From: Ktedonobacter sp. 13_1_20CM_4_53_11 | GTDB lineage: Bacteria; Chloroflexota; Ktedonobacteria; Ktedonobacterales; Ktedonobacteraceae | Assembly (NCBI GenBank): GCA_001919995.1 | Contig: MNIY01000147.1 | Location: 1 to 7,857, forward strand | Length of the DNA: 7,857 bases | Direction of reading: 5' to 3' | Shown here: positions 1-5,309 of the stretch, piece after piece | Layout of the letters: the number at the start of each line of letters is the position of its first letter | Position numbering within the stretch: position 1 is the first letter of the stretch | Program-made: the position numbers and the translations under genes | Notes under the pieces: model-generated | What the model saw: only the letters and a program-made list of their open reading frames with translations | What the model was told of the DNA's origin: nothing | Databases searched by the model: none

Positions 1-429
1 ATTATATCATGGCCTGGCAGAAAAAAGGAACCCATCGCGGTCTCCTGCCCGCAGCCATACGGTCCCAGTCGGTAGTCGTCATGGTGTCATATGCCGCTTC
101 TCCTTGAGCAAGATGTAAGTCATTACTTCCTGGATAGCTCACACACCTTTACACGAAACACATCCGCAAATTGGAGACAAGATGTAATCTTTAATAAAAG
201 ATCGTTGTTACCAGTAGAGGGTGGAAAAAGATATGCTCTTTGGTTATGTCTCTGAAGAGTAGGAGGAGTCGATGAAACGATACGCAAGCTCTGCTGCGGC
301 CCAAAGCGGCTGGAAACGTGCTGGCCGCGTTGCTCTTCTACCCAGCGAAAGTGAAAGGGAGTCATTGTCGTCCAGGGCGTTTCCAGTGACAAAGATGCCT
401 TTCATGTCCGGATGGGACAGAAAACATCA
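1..429. other. Gene-poor left end; no confident coding region
   Basis: I see no ORF here that I would call a gene. Short ORFs exist on both strands, but none has a recognisable domain. Positions about 115-250 are AT-rich and look intergenic, with the 10-mer CAAGATGTAA occurring at 109-118 and again at 178-187. Positions about 289-357, read on the minus strand, encode a stretch resembling the glycosidase motif at the right end of the window, so this may be decayed coding DNA. The area lies downstream of the minus-strand sigma-like gene, which ends at 430. No clear stem plus T-tract terminator is visible. Confidence 0.5.
292..314 (-). repeat. Inverted copy of a 23-bp segment of the glycosidase gene
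   Basis: The minus strand here is identical over 23 bases to plus-strand 7718-7740, inside the glycoside hydrolase CDS. Similarity continues upstream with scattered mismatches. Both translate to the same motif, GQHVSSRFGPQQ here and GQDVSSRFGPQQ in the enzyme, and a Trp lies a few residues before it in each. A 23-base match is not expected by chance in 8 kb. The simplest reading is a decayed fragment of a related GH63-like gene. Past the motif the similarity fades and no intact ORF remains. Confidence 0.5.
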
Positions 430-1104
430 TCAATACCTGCCCATCGAGAGCTGCCAGCCGAGCTGGTCTGCTTTACGCAAGAGTCGGTCCAAAATGTTGC
501 GTCGCAGACGGTAGATCTCTTGGACATCGCTCCAGTCCTGTGGGCAGAAATGCACAATTTCTTTGGGCTTGAGTCCACAGTGATAGAGCAGGTAGACCAG
601 CCGCTGCTCACGCCAATCGGACAGCATCGATTGGAGAGTCTCCCACACCTCGCTGCTGTCGGCCTGATCTACTCCGTAGGGTTCTCCTGAATCTCCAGGC
701 TCCGGTAACGAGACTTCTTTGGGTCGCGTATAGGCGCGTATCGTATCCAGGATGGCCCCATATAGGCTCGCTCGTACGTACTGCAAGGCGGCAGCCAGCG
801 TTCTGAATTCTATTTTCTGGTTCAAGGTGGTCGCTTGCCAGAATCGTTCGAAGGTCAGTGTGACATAGTTCTCTTCGCTCTCAAGGCGCAACGCTGTCTC
901 TCTGCTCGGATGACGATGCAGCCAGCCACGAACTATGCCACTGAAACAGTGCTGCACACATTCCCAGGCCTGTGGATCACCTTCCAGCGTCGCACGGCGT
1001 AAGAGTTCAAGGCCATACCTCTCGTCGCACGGTTCTCGCCGCCGATAGTTGCCGAGTTCCCTCAGGCACCGGTTGCAAGCGCCGCATTCCTTAGCGTGTT
1101 GCAT
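430..1104 (-). CDS. Divergent sigma-70-like regulatory protein with N-terminal Cys cluster
   Basis: The product is 224 aa. The middle (about 30-130) resembles sigma-70 region 2, with FERFWQAT followed by ALQYVRASLYGAILDTIRAY, the helix pair that binds core RNA polymerase in the family. Residues about 155-212 resemble region 4: a helix, then CGLKPKEIVHF as the turn-helix entry, then an Arg-rich recognition-like helix ending LRRNILDRLLR. The N-terminus has Cys at 7, 10, 13 and 26, a possible metal or redox site of the zinc-ribbon or anti-sigma kind. The ATG at 1104 is supported by GAGGAGA 8 nt upstream on the minus strand. It is transcribed divergently from the XRE regulator. Both sigma regions are degenerate, so it may be an ECF-like sigma factor or a regulator derived from one. 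The sequence identifies no target promoter. Confidence 0.7.
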   Translation of the reverse strand: MQHAKECGACNRCLRELGNYRRREPCDERYGLELLRRATLEGDPQAWECVQHCFSGIVRGWLHRHPSRETALRLESEENYVTLTFERFWQATTLNQKIEFRTLAAALQYVRASLYGAILDTIRAYTRPKEVSLPEPGDSGEPYGVDQADSSEVWETLQSMLSDWREQRLVYLLYHCGLKPKEIVHFCPQDWSDVQEIYRLRRNILDRLLRKADQLGWQLSMGRY

Positions 1105-1178
1105 ATAGTTTCTCTCCTCAAAAAGGTAGGATATGTGCTATCCCCCAGGCCGGGCGTGCCGATAGCATCCTGACTCAT
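1062..1178 (-). CDS. Possible 38-aa leader ORF overlapping the sigma-like gene start
   Basis: A 38-codon ORF (begins MSQDAIGTPGLGDS, ends NAALATGA) starts at an ATG preceded by GGAAGGAG with 7-nt spacing, an excellent ribosome-binding site. It runs in another frame across the start of the sigma-like gene and stops 43 bases inside it. This arrangement would suit a translated leader or translational coupling. The peptide has no recognisable domain. Its support is the Shine-Dalgarno and the geometry only, so it may be fortuitous. Confidence 0.3.
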   Translation of the reverse strand: MSQDAIGTPGLGDSTYPTFLRRETICNTLRNAALATGA

Positions 1179-1291
1179 ACGTCTACTCCTTCCGACTGCT
1201 GCACGCGCTTCCTCAAACATCCCGAGAAGCAGGCGTTCCACGATTTTCGTAAGAAGATTTTTTCATCTGAAAGCAATGTACACGACAAAAG

Positions 1292-1354
1292 CGATAAAAT
1301 GAATATCATTGATATCCCTGATTTATCACGTATTTATCATGTGTGTGATATAGT
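1292..1354. promoter_or_regulatory. AT-rich operator-like cluster of TGATA/TTATCA half-sites
   Basis: In the divergent region, 1303-1315 is a perfect inverted repeat, ATATCA-T-TGATAT. Further half-sites in either orientation are GATAAA at 1292, TTATCA at 1323 and 1334 (11 bp apart, about one helical turn) and TGATAT at 1346. A possible -10, TATAGT, lies at 1349-1354, without a good -35. The position immediately upstream of the XRE regulator suggests an autoregulatory operator, possibly shared with the divergent sigma-like gene. This is inferred from sequence pattern alone. Confidence 0.4.
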
Positions 1355-1452
1355 TATCTTGTATGTCTTTGGCCTGTACTTGTGCTGATATGGCGGTCGC
1401 TTATGTTGGGGGAGTTCTTTGTGACCGTCATGGGCCCAGTCGGAGGGGGGGC

Positions 1453-3912
1453 ATGGTCAAGAAAGCATCTGAAGCGAAACCCAATCTCCTGCTGCGGACG
1501 GCCCGTAAGGAACGCGGCTGGACCCAGCAGCAGGTGGCAGACCGCATAGGGGCCCCGCAGTCCCTCAACGTTAGTCGTTGGGAGAGTGGTACCGCTTTCC
1601 CCAGTGCCTACTATGTTATGCAGCTCTGTCAACTCTTCGGCAAGAGTGTCCGCGAACTAGGGTTGATCCGGGACGAGGCTGTTTTGAAGAGTGATTCTCA
1701 TCCCTCACCGGTTCCGCCTCTCTGGACGGTGCCGACGTTCTTTACATCACTGGTTGGACGCGAGCAGGACGTCGATGACGCGTGTGAGTTGCTCAGACAA
1801 TCGGAGATGCGCCTCCTGACACTTGTCGGTACGGGTGGCGTCGGCAAGACCCGTCTGGCCTTACAGGTCGCCGCCGAGATGCGCACTTCCTTCGCCGATG
1901 GCGTCTGCTTTGTCCATCTTGCTTCCGTCAGTGATCCATCTTTCGTGGTACCGACGATCGCTGAGGCCCTGGACATCAAGCAAATTGGTGAACGCCCCCT
2001 CTTTGAGCGGGTGAAGCTCTCGCTGCGTGACAGGCGGATCCTGCTGATCCTGGACAACTTCGAACAAGTGGCGGCGGCGGCCCCTCAAGTGGAGGAACTG
2101 CTCGCCAGCTGCCCTACCCTGACTATCATGGTAACTAGCCGCGCCGTCCTGCACTTACAGGCAGAGCAGGTCTTCACTGTCTCCCCGTTAGCCCTGCCTC
2201 CTCCCGAACAGCTTCTCAAAAGTGAAACGCTTGCAAGCTATGCGGCAGTAGCCCTCTTCCTGCAGCGAGCGCAAAGCGCAATGTCCACTCTCCGCCAGAC
2301 CCCAGCGAACCTGCACGCCATTGCGGAAATCTGTAGACATCTGGACGGGTTGCCGTTAGCGATTGAGCTGGCTGCCGCACGCGTGCGCTTGTTACCACCG
2401 CAAGCCTTCGCAGCACGCCTCAAACGTGGCCTGCCGTTGTTGAGTGTTGGAGCGCGCACGCTCCCCGAGCGCCAACAAACGCTGCACCACACCCTCATGT
2501 GGAGCTATGAACTACTCTCTTCAGAGGAGCAGCACCTCTTCCGGCGGCTCTCCGTCTTTAGCGGCGGCTGGACCCTCGATGCCGCCGAAACGATCTGGCT
2601 GGTGGGCCAGGAGACGAAGGGCCCTAAACTGTCAGCCCTCGAAGGGGAGGCCGCTCTGCAGGACAAGAGCTTGTTGCAGCAGGTTGGGCAGGAGGGCGAA
2701 GAGCCGCGTCTCCAGATGCTAATCACTGTGCGCGAGTACGGGCTGGAATGTCTGCAAGCGAGTGGAGAGGAAGATCTCATCCGACGTGCGCATGCAGAAT
2801 ACTACTTGGCACTCGCAGAGGAGGCGGAACCACACCTCAAGGAAGCAGAGAATAGAGAATGGCTAGCTCGCTTGGAGCGAGACCAGGAGAACCTGCGGAC
2901 AGCTCTGGAGTGGTCCATGACGAGCGAGGAGGCGGAACTGGTCCTTCGCATCTGTGGCGCGTTGTGGGAGTTTTGGAGTAGACGCGGTAAAAGAAGCGAG
3001 GGTCGCTACTGGTTGAAAGCAGCGCTGGGCTTGCCGGGAGCGGGGGCACACCATGTGGCGCGAGCGAAAGCATTGTATGCTGCCGGGTACCTTGCCTGGC
3101 ATCAGAATGACTTGTCAGAGGCAAATCTCCTACTAAGGGAAAGTGTGGCCCTCTACCGCGCGTTGGAAGATGACAGAGGACTAGCGAGAGCTTTGGGTAT
3201 TCTGGGGGTGATCATACAACGGCAAGGCTATCTGGCTGAAGGACGTTCCCTCGTAGAGGAGAGCCTGACCCTCCACCGCAAGCTGGGGAACAACTGGGAG
3301 CTTGCCAATCTGCTACAGAATCTGAGCTACGTCGCGTGGTGGCAGGGAGATCTCACACGTGTTGCAGCGTTTGCCGAGGAGAGCCTCATCCTCGCTCGCG
3401 GAGTAGGCGACAAGTCCCTCATCGCCAGTGCGCTACACAGTATAGGGTACGTTGCTTGGCGGCAAGGCGACCTCGTGCGGGCGGCGACCCTCGTTGAGGA
3501 GAGCCTCATGCTCTTACGGGAGTTGGACGACAAGCCCGGCATTGCCGGTTCGCTTGACACAAGAGGGTCCATTGCCCTGGCTCAGCATGATCTTGAACAT
3601 GCAAGGAAATGTTATCATGAGGGCTTCGCCCTATCCCGGCAGCTTGGAGATAATATTGGTTGGTATCCCGTTGGATTGGCCAGGGTAGCTGCGGCCGAAG
3701 GACACTTCAAGCGGGCAGTAAGCCTATTTGCACTTGCAGAGACGGCGTATGGAATCACCGAGATCATGAGTCCAGACGAACATGCTGCTTTTGAGCGCGA
3801 GTTAGCTGCCATACGTAGCCAACTAGGAGAAGTGGTCTTCGCGGCCGCCTGGGCTGAGGGAATCTCGATGACAGCAGAGCAGGCATTGACTGACCCAGTA
3901 CCAGCGACTTAG
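1453..3912 (+). CDS. XRE-family HTH / NB-ARC-type ATPase / TPR regulator
   Basis: The product is 819 aa. I chose the ATG at 1453 because GGAGG lies 6 nt upstream; an in-frame ATG at 1363 has no ribosome site and would add 30 unrelated residues. Order of domains: an XRE helix-turn-helix (about 11-71, WTQQQVADRIG then VSRWESG); an STAND/NB-ARC-like ATPase with P-loop GTGGVGKT (126-133), Walker B ILLILDNFEQ (196-205), a TSR sensor (228-230) and GLPLA (299-303); a winged-helix-like segment (LMWSYELLSSEEQHLFRRLS); and a C-terminal TPR superhelix. Five consecutive 40-residue TPR-like units are in exact 120-bp register from 3070 to 3669. Proteins of this build are thought to be ATP-switched transcription regulators that sense a ligand or partner through the TPR arm. 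It lies 324 bp upstream of the RiPP-like genes on the same strand, with a separate promoter between them. Direct control of those genes is conjecture. Confidence 0.88.
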   Translation: MVKKASEAKPNLLLRTARKERGWTQQQVADRIGAPQSLNVSRWESGTAFPSAYYVMQLCQLFGKSVRELGLIRDEAVLKSDSHPSPVPPLWTVPTFFTSLVGREQDVDDACELLRQSEMRLLTLVGTGGVGKTRLALQVAAEMRTSFADGVCFVHLASVSDPSFVVPTIAEALDIKQIGERPLFERVKLSLRDRRILLILDNFEQVAAAAPQVEELLASCPTLTIMVTSRAVLHLQAEQVFTVSPLALPPPEQLLKSETLASYAAVALFLQRAQSAMSTLRQTPANLHAIAEICRHLDGLPLAIELAAARVRLLPPQAFAARLKRGLPLLSVGARTLPERQQTLHHTLMWSYELLSSEEQHLFRRLSVFSGGWTLDAAETIWLVGQETKGPKLSALEGEAALQDKSLLQQVGQEGEEPRLQMLITVREYGLECLQASGEEDLIRRAHAEYYLALAEEAEPHLKEAENREWLARLERDQENLRTALEWSMTSEEAELVLRICGALWEFWSRRGKRSEGRYWLKAALGLPGAGAHHVARAKALYAAGYLAWHQNDLSEANLLLRESVALYRALEDDRGLARALGILGVIIQRQGYLAEGRSLVEESLTLHRKLGNNWELANLLQNLSYVAWWQGDLTRVAAFAEESLILARGVGDKSLIASALHSIGYVAWRQGDLVRAATLVEESLMLLRELDDKPGIAGSLDTRGSIALAQHDLEHARKCYHEGFALSRQLGDNIGWYPVGLARVAAAEGHFKRAVSLFALAETAYGITEIMSPDEHAAFERELAAIRSQLGEVVFAAAWAEGISMTAEQALTDPVPAT

Positions 3913-4122
3913 CTGCAGATGCCAACCAACACACCCTCTGGGAGTCAGGTTACCAAGCAAGCTATCGGATAATCCGCAATACGCTGGCTGCCTACTCTAT
4001 GAAAGCAGGGAGACGCCATGCTCAAGGCATTGGCTGCTGTTTCCGCCCACCGTCCTCTTCCCGGCAGTTGGGCCTTTTAAGGAGCTACACCTTAGATCAT
4101 TCTTAATTCAACAAATAGCTAT

Positions 4123-4151
4123 TTGACTGCAATCGATATAGTTAGTATAAT
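4123..4151 (+). promoter_or_regulatory. Sigma-70-type promoter for the precursor/methyltransferase unit
   Basis: TTGACT at 4123-4128 and TATAAT at 4146-4151 are separated by 17 bp, almost the textbook housekeeping promoter. Transcription would begin near 4158, giving a leader of about 79 nt before the first precursor. The TTG of the -35 is also an in-frame potential start codon 38 codons upstream of the real gene, but it has no ribosome site. Confidence 0.8.
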
Positions 4152-4182
4152 GCTATTCGGGATTAACCACGCAACTGATGAT

Positions 4183-4204
4183 TTGTCATGTCAAGCCATG
4201 ACGA
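4183..4204 (+). promoter_or_regulatory. Hairpin in the precursor 5' leader
   Basis: GTCATG (4185-4190) and CATGAC (4197-4202) form a perfect 6-bp stem with a 6-nt loop, extendable by a U-G and a U-A pair. It lies in the predicted leader, about 20 nt before the ribosome site, and is followed by a short T run (4206-4210). It could affect mRNA stability, translation or attenuation. An exact copy is present upstream of the second precursor (4760-4781). Confidence 0.4.
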
Positions 4205-4222
4205 CATTTTTCTGTAGGCAAA

Positions 4223-4230
4223 AAAGGAGG
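4223..4230 (+). promoter_or_regulatory. Strong ribosome-binding site fixing the GTG start of precursor 1
   Basis: AAAGGAGG ends 6 nt before the GTG at 4237. This is near-perfect anti-Shine-Dalgarno complementarity and decides the start against the longer reading from 4123. The same site precedes the second copy at 4800-4807. Confidence 0.9.
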
Positions 4231-4236
4231 ATCCCA

Positions 4237-4695
4237 GTGGCTGAATTGAAAGATTTTCTGGCAGAACTCGCGATCAACCCGAAAAAATTGGGAGAATTCA
4301 TTCATGATCCCGAAGCTGCAATGACTAAGGCTGAACTCAGCAAGGAAGACAAGGCTGCACTACTAAGTGGTTTCCCCAGCATCATCTATGCACGACTTGC
4401 TGGAGTCCCAACTCAACAAGCTTTCCAGATTACATCGTCCTCACCCATCGGCATGCAACCAAACGTAACTCAGATTCCGCCCTATTATCCAATCTATATC
4501 GTCTTAGCACCACCATCTTATATGGGGCAGCCACCATACATGGGGCCGCAGGCACAGCAGGGACCCTTCCCTTATTTGACGCCTCATTTTGTGTGGCAGC
4601 CGCCCCCCCCTTATTTGACGCCTCATTTTGTATGGCAACCGACACAGCCTAGCGGGCCACAGACGGGGCCTCCGCAGGCAGGGGGATGGAGATAG
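4237..4695 (+). CDS. Borosin-type RiPP precursor, copy 1
   Basis: The product is 152 aa with a GTG start. Residues 1-55 form a compact Ala/Leu-rich helical domain: AELKDFLAEL, then NPKKLGEFIHDPEAAM, then LSKEDKAALLSG and a final IIYARLAG. This matches my recollection of the borosin-binding domain of split-borosin precursors such as SonA, which docks the substrate on the methyltransferase. Residues 57-110 are a low-complexity Pro/Tyr/Gln/Gly linker containing a hydrophobic patch, PIYIVLAPP (85-93). Residues 112-122 and 125-135 are two identical copies of PYLTPHFVWQP, the likely core peptides, followed by a Pro/Gly/Gln-rich tail ending GGWR. No Cys is present, so a lanthipeptide or sactipeptide role is unlikely. 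An identical paralogue and the methyltransferase follow. Assignment rests on domain resemblance plus the neighbouring enzyme; which residues are methylated cannot be read from the sequence. Confidence 0.85.
   Translation: MAELKDFLAELAINPKKLGEFIHDPEAAMTKAELSKEDKAALLSGFPSIIYARLAGVPTQQAFQITSSSPIGMQPNVTQIPPYYPIYIVLAPPSYMGQPPYMGPQAQQGPFPYLTPHFVWQPPPPYLTPHFVWQPTQPSGPQTGPPQAGGWR
4570..4641 (+). repeat. Duplicated core-peptide module in precursor 1
   Basis: Two 33-bp units (4570-4602 and 4609-4641, 39 bp apart) encode PYLTPHFVWQP twice, joined by two Pro. They differ only at silent third positions (Val GTG/GTA, Gln CAG/CAA), so the peptide is conserved while the DNA has started to drift. That is expected of a multi-core RiPP precursor. 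A run of eight C (4603-4610) lies between the units. Confidence 0.8.
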
Positions 4696-4699
4696 CTAT

Positions 4700-4728
4700 T
4701 TTAGAGCAATCGATATAGTTAGTATAAT
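4700..4728 (+). promoter_or_regulatory. Degraded promoter copy upstream of precursor 2
   Basis: TATAAT is retained at 4723-4728, but the duplication junction replaced the -35 TTGACT by TTTAGA (4700-4705), which keeps 4 of 6 consensus bases against 5 of 6 in copy 1. This second promoter is likely weaker, leaving precursor 2 and the methyltransferase largely dependent on readthrough from 4123. Confidence 0.45.
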
Positions 4729-4813
4729 GCTATTCGGGATTAACCACGCAACTGATGATTTGTCATGTCAAGCCATGACGACATTTTTCTGTAGGCAAAA
4801 AAGGAGGATCCCA

Positions 4814-5272
4814 GTGGCTGAATTGAAAGATTTTCTGGCAGAACTCGCGATCAACCCGAAAAAATTGGGAGAATTCATTCATGATCCCGAAGCTGCAATG
4901 ACTAAGGCTGAACTCAGCAAGGAAGACAAGGCTGCACTACTAAGTGGTTTCCCCAGCATCATCTATGCACGACTTGCTGGAGTCCCAACTCAACAAGCTT
5001 TCCAGATTACATCGTCCTCACCCATCGGCATGCAACCAAACGTAACTCAGATTCCGCCCTATTATCCAATCTATATCGTCTTAGCACCACCATCTTATAT
5101 GGGGCAGCCACCATACATGGGGCCGCAGGCACAGCAGGGACCCTTCCCTTATTTGACGCCTCATTTTGTGTGGCAGCCGCCCCCCCCTTATTTGACGCCT
5201 CATTTTGTATGGCAACCGACACAGCCTAGCGGGCCACAGACGGGGCCTCCGCAGGCAGGGGGATGGAGATAG
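4814..5272 (+). CDS. Borosin-type RiPP precursor, copy 2
   Basis: The 152-aa product is identical in protein and DNA to the first precursor, with the same GTG start and AAAGGAGG at 4800-4807. It has the same N-terminal helical binding domain (1-55), Pro/Tyr-rich linker and two PYLTPHFVWQP candidate cores. It begins 118 bp after copy 1 ends and stops 37 bp before the methyltransferase start, so it is probably cotranscribed with that enzyme. Duplication raises precursor dosage relative to the enzyme, which would suit a stoichiometric substrate. With no sequence difference there is no sign yet of a new product. Confidence 0.85.
   Translation: MAELKDFLAELAINPKKLGEFIHDPEAAMTKAELSKEDKAALLSGFPSIIYARLAGVPTQQAFQITSSSPIGMQPNVTQIPPYYPIYIVLAPPSYMGQPPYMGPQAQQGPFPYLTPHFVWQPPPPYLTPHFVWQPTQPSGPQTGPPQAGGWR
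5147..5218 (+). repeat. Duplicated core-peptide module in precursor 2
   Basis: This is the exact counterpart of the module in copy 1: two PYLTPHFVWQP-coding units (5147-5179 and 5186-5218) around an eight-C run (5180-5187). The locus therefore encodes four copies of the candidate core. Confidence 0.8.
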
Positions 5273-5294
5273 CTATTTTAGAGTGAGAGAACTT

Positions 5295-5300
5295 AAGGAG
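5295..5300 (+). promoter_or_regulatory. Ribosome-binding site choosing the methyltransferase start
   Basis: AAGGAG lies 9 nt before the GTG at 5310. The frame is open further upstream, into the end of precursor 2 (from 5205), but those codons would repeat the 3' end of the precursor gene out of frame and have no ribosome site. A second purine block, AAAGGAGG at 5357-5364, has no in-frame start at a usable distance. Confidence 0.7.
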
Positions 5301-5309
5301 AATCTGAAA

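Larger units (their letters stand above)
4129..5283 (+). repeat. Exact 577-bp tandem duplication carrying the precursor gene
   Basis: Positions 4129-4706 and 4706-5283 are identical at a period of 577 bp, covering -10 box, leader, ribosome site and whole precursor gene. The 10-mer ATAGCTATTT occurs in register before copy 1 (4115-4124), at the junction (4692-4701) and after copy 2 (5269-5278). This fits unequal recombination or replication slippage near that short repeat. The absence of any difference, even at silent sites, points to a recent event or ongoing gene conversion. An assembly artefact is also possible. Confidence 0.95.

Noticed and set aside
244..405. Minus-strand 53-codon ORF just after the sigma-like gene
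   Set aside because: It has no ribosome site or known domain, and its frame differs from the one that matches the glycosidase motif.
272..514. Plus-strand 80-codon ORF with a good AGGAGG ribosome site
   Set aside because: It is Ser/Arg-rich without a recognisable domain, overlaps the sigma-like gene antisense, and covers the glycosidase-like relic read on the other strand.
1363..1452. Earlier ATG for the XRE regulator
   Set aside because: There is no ribosome site, it would fall almost on the likely transcription start, and the extra 30 residues match no part of an XRE protein.
4018..4080. 20-codon ORF between the regulator and precursor 1, with GGGAG upstream
   Set aside because: It is too short, has no recognisable features and no conservation evidence.
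4123..4236. N-terminal extension of precursor 1 from a TTG at 4123
   Set aside because: The TTG is the -35 box, the region holds the -10 and leader, and a near-perfect ribosome site points to the GTG at 4237.
4129..5283. CRISPR-like or IS-type repeat
   Set aside because: There are only two long coding units, with no spacers, no transposase and no terminal inverted repeats.
5205..5309. Upstream extension of the methyltransferase frame into precursor 2
   Set aside because: It would be the precursor's core-coding DNA read out of frame, with no ribosome site; slippage at the C run would not reach this frame because of a TGA at 5193-5195.
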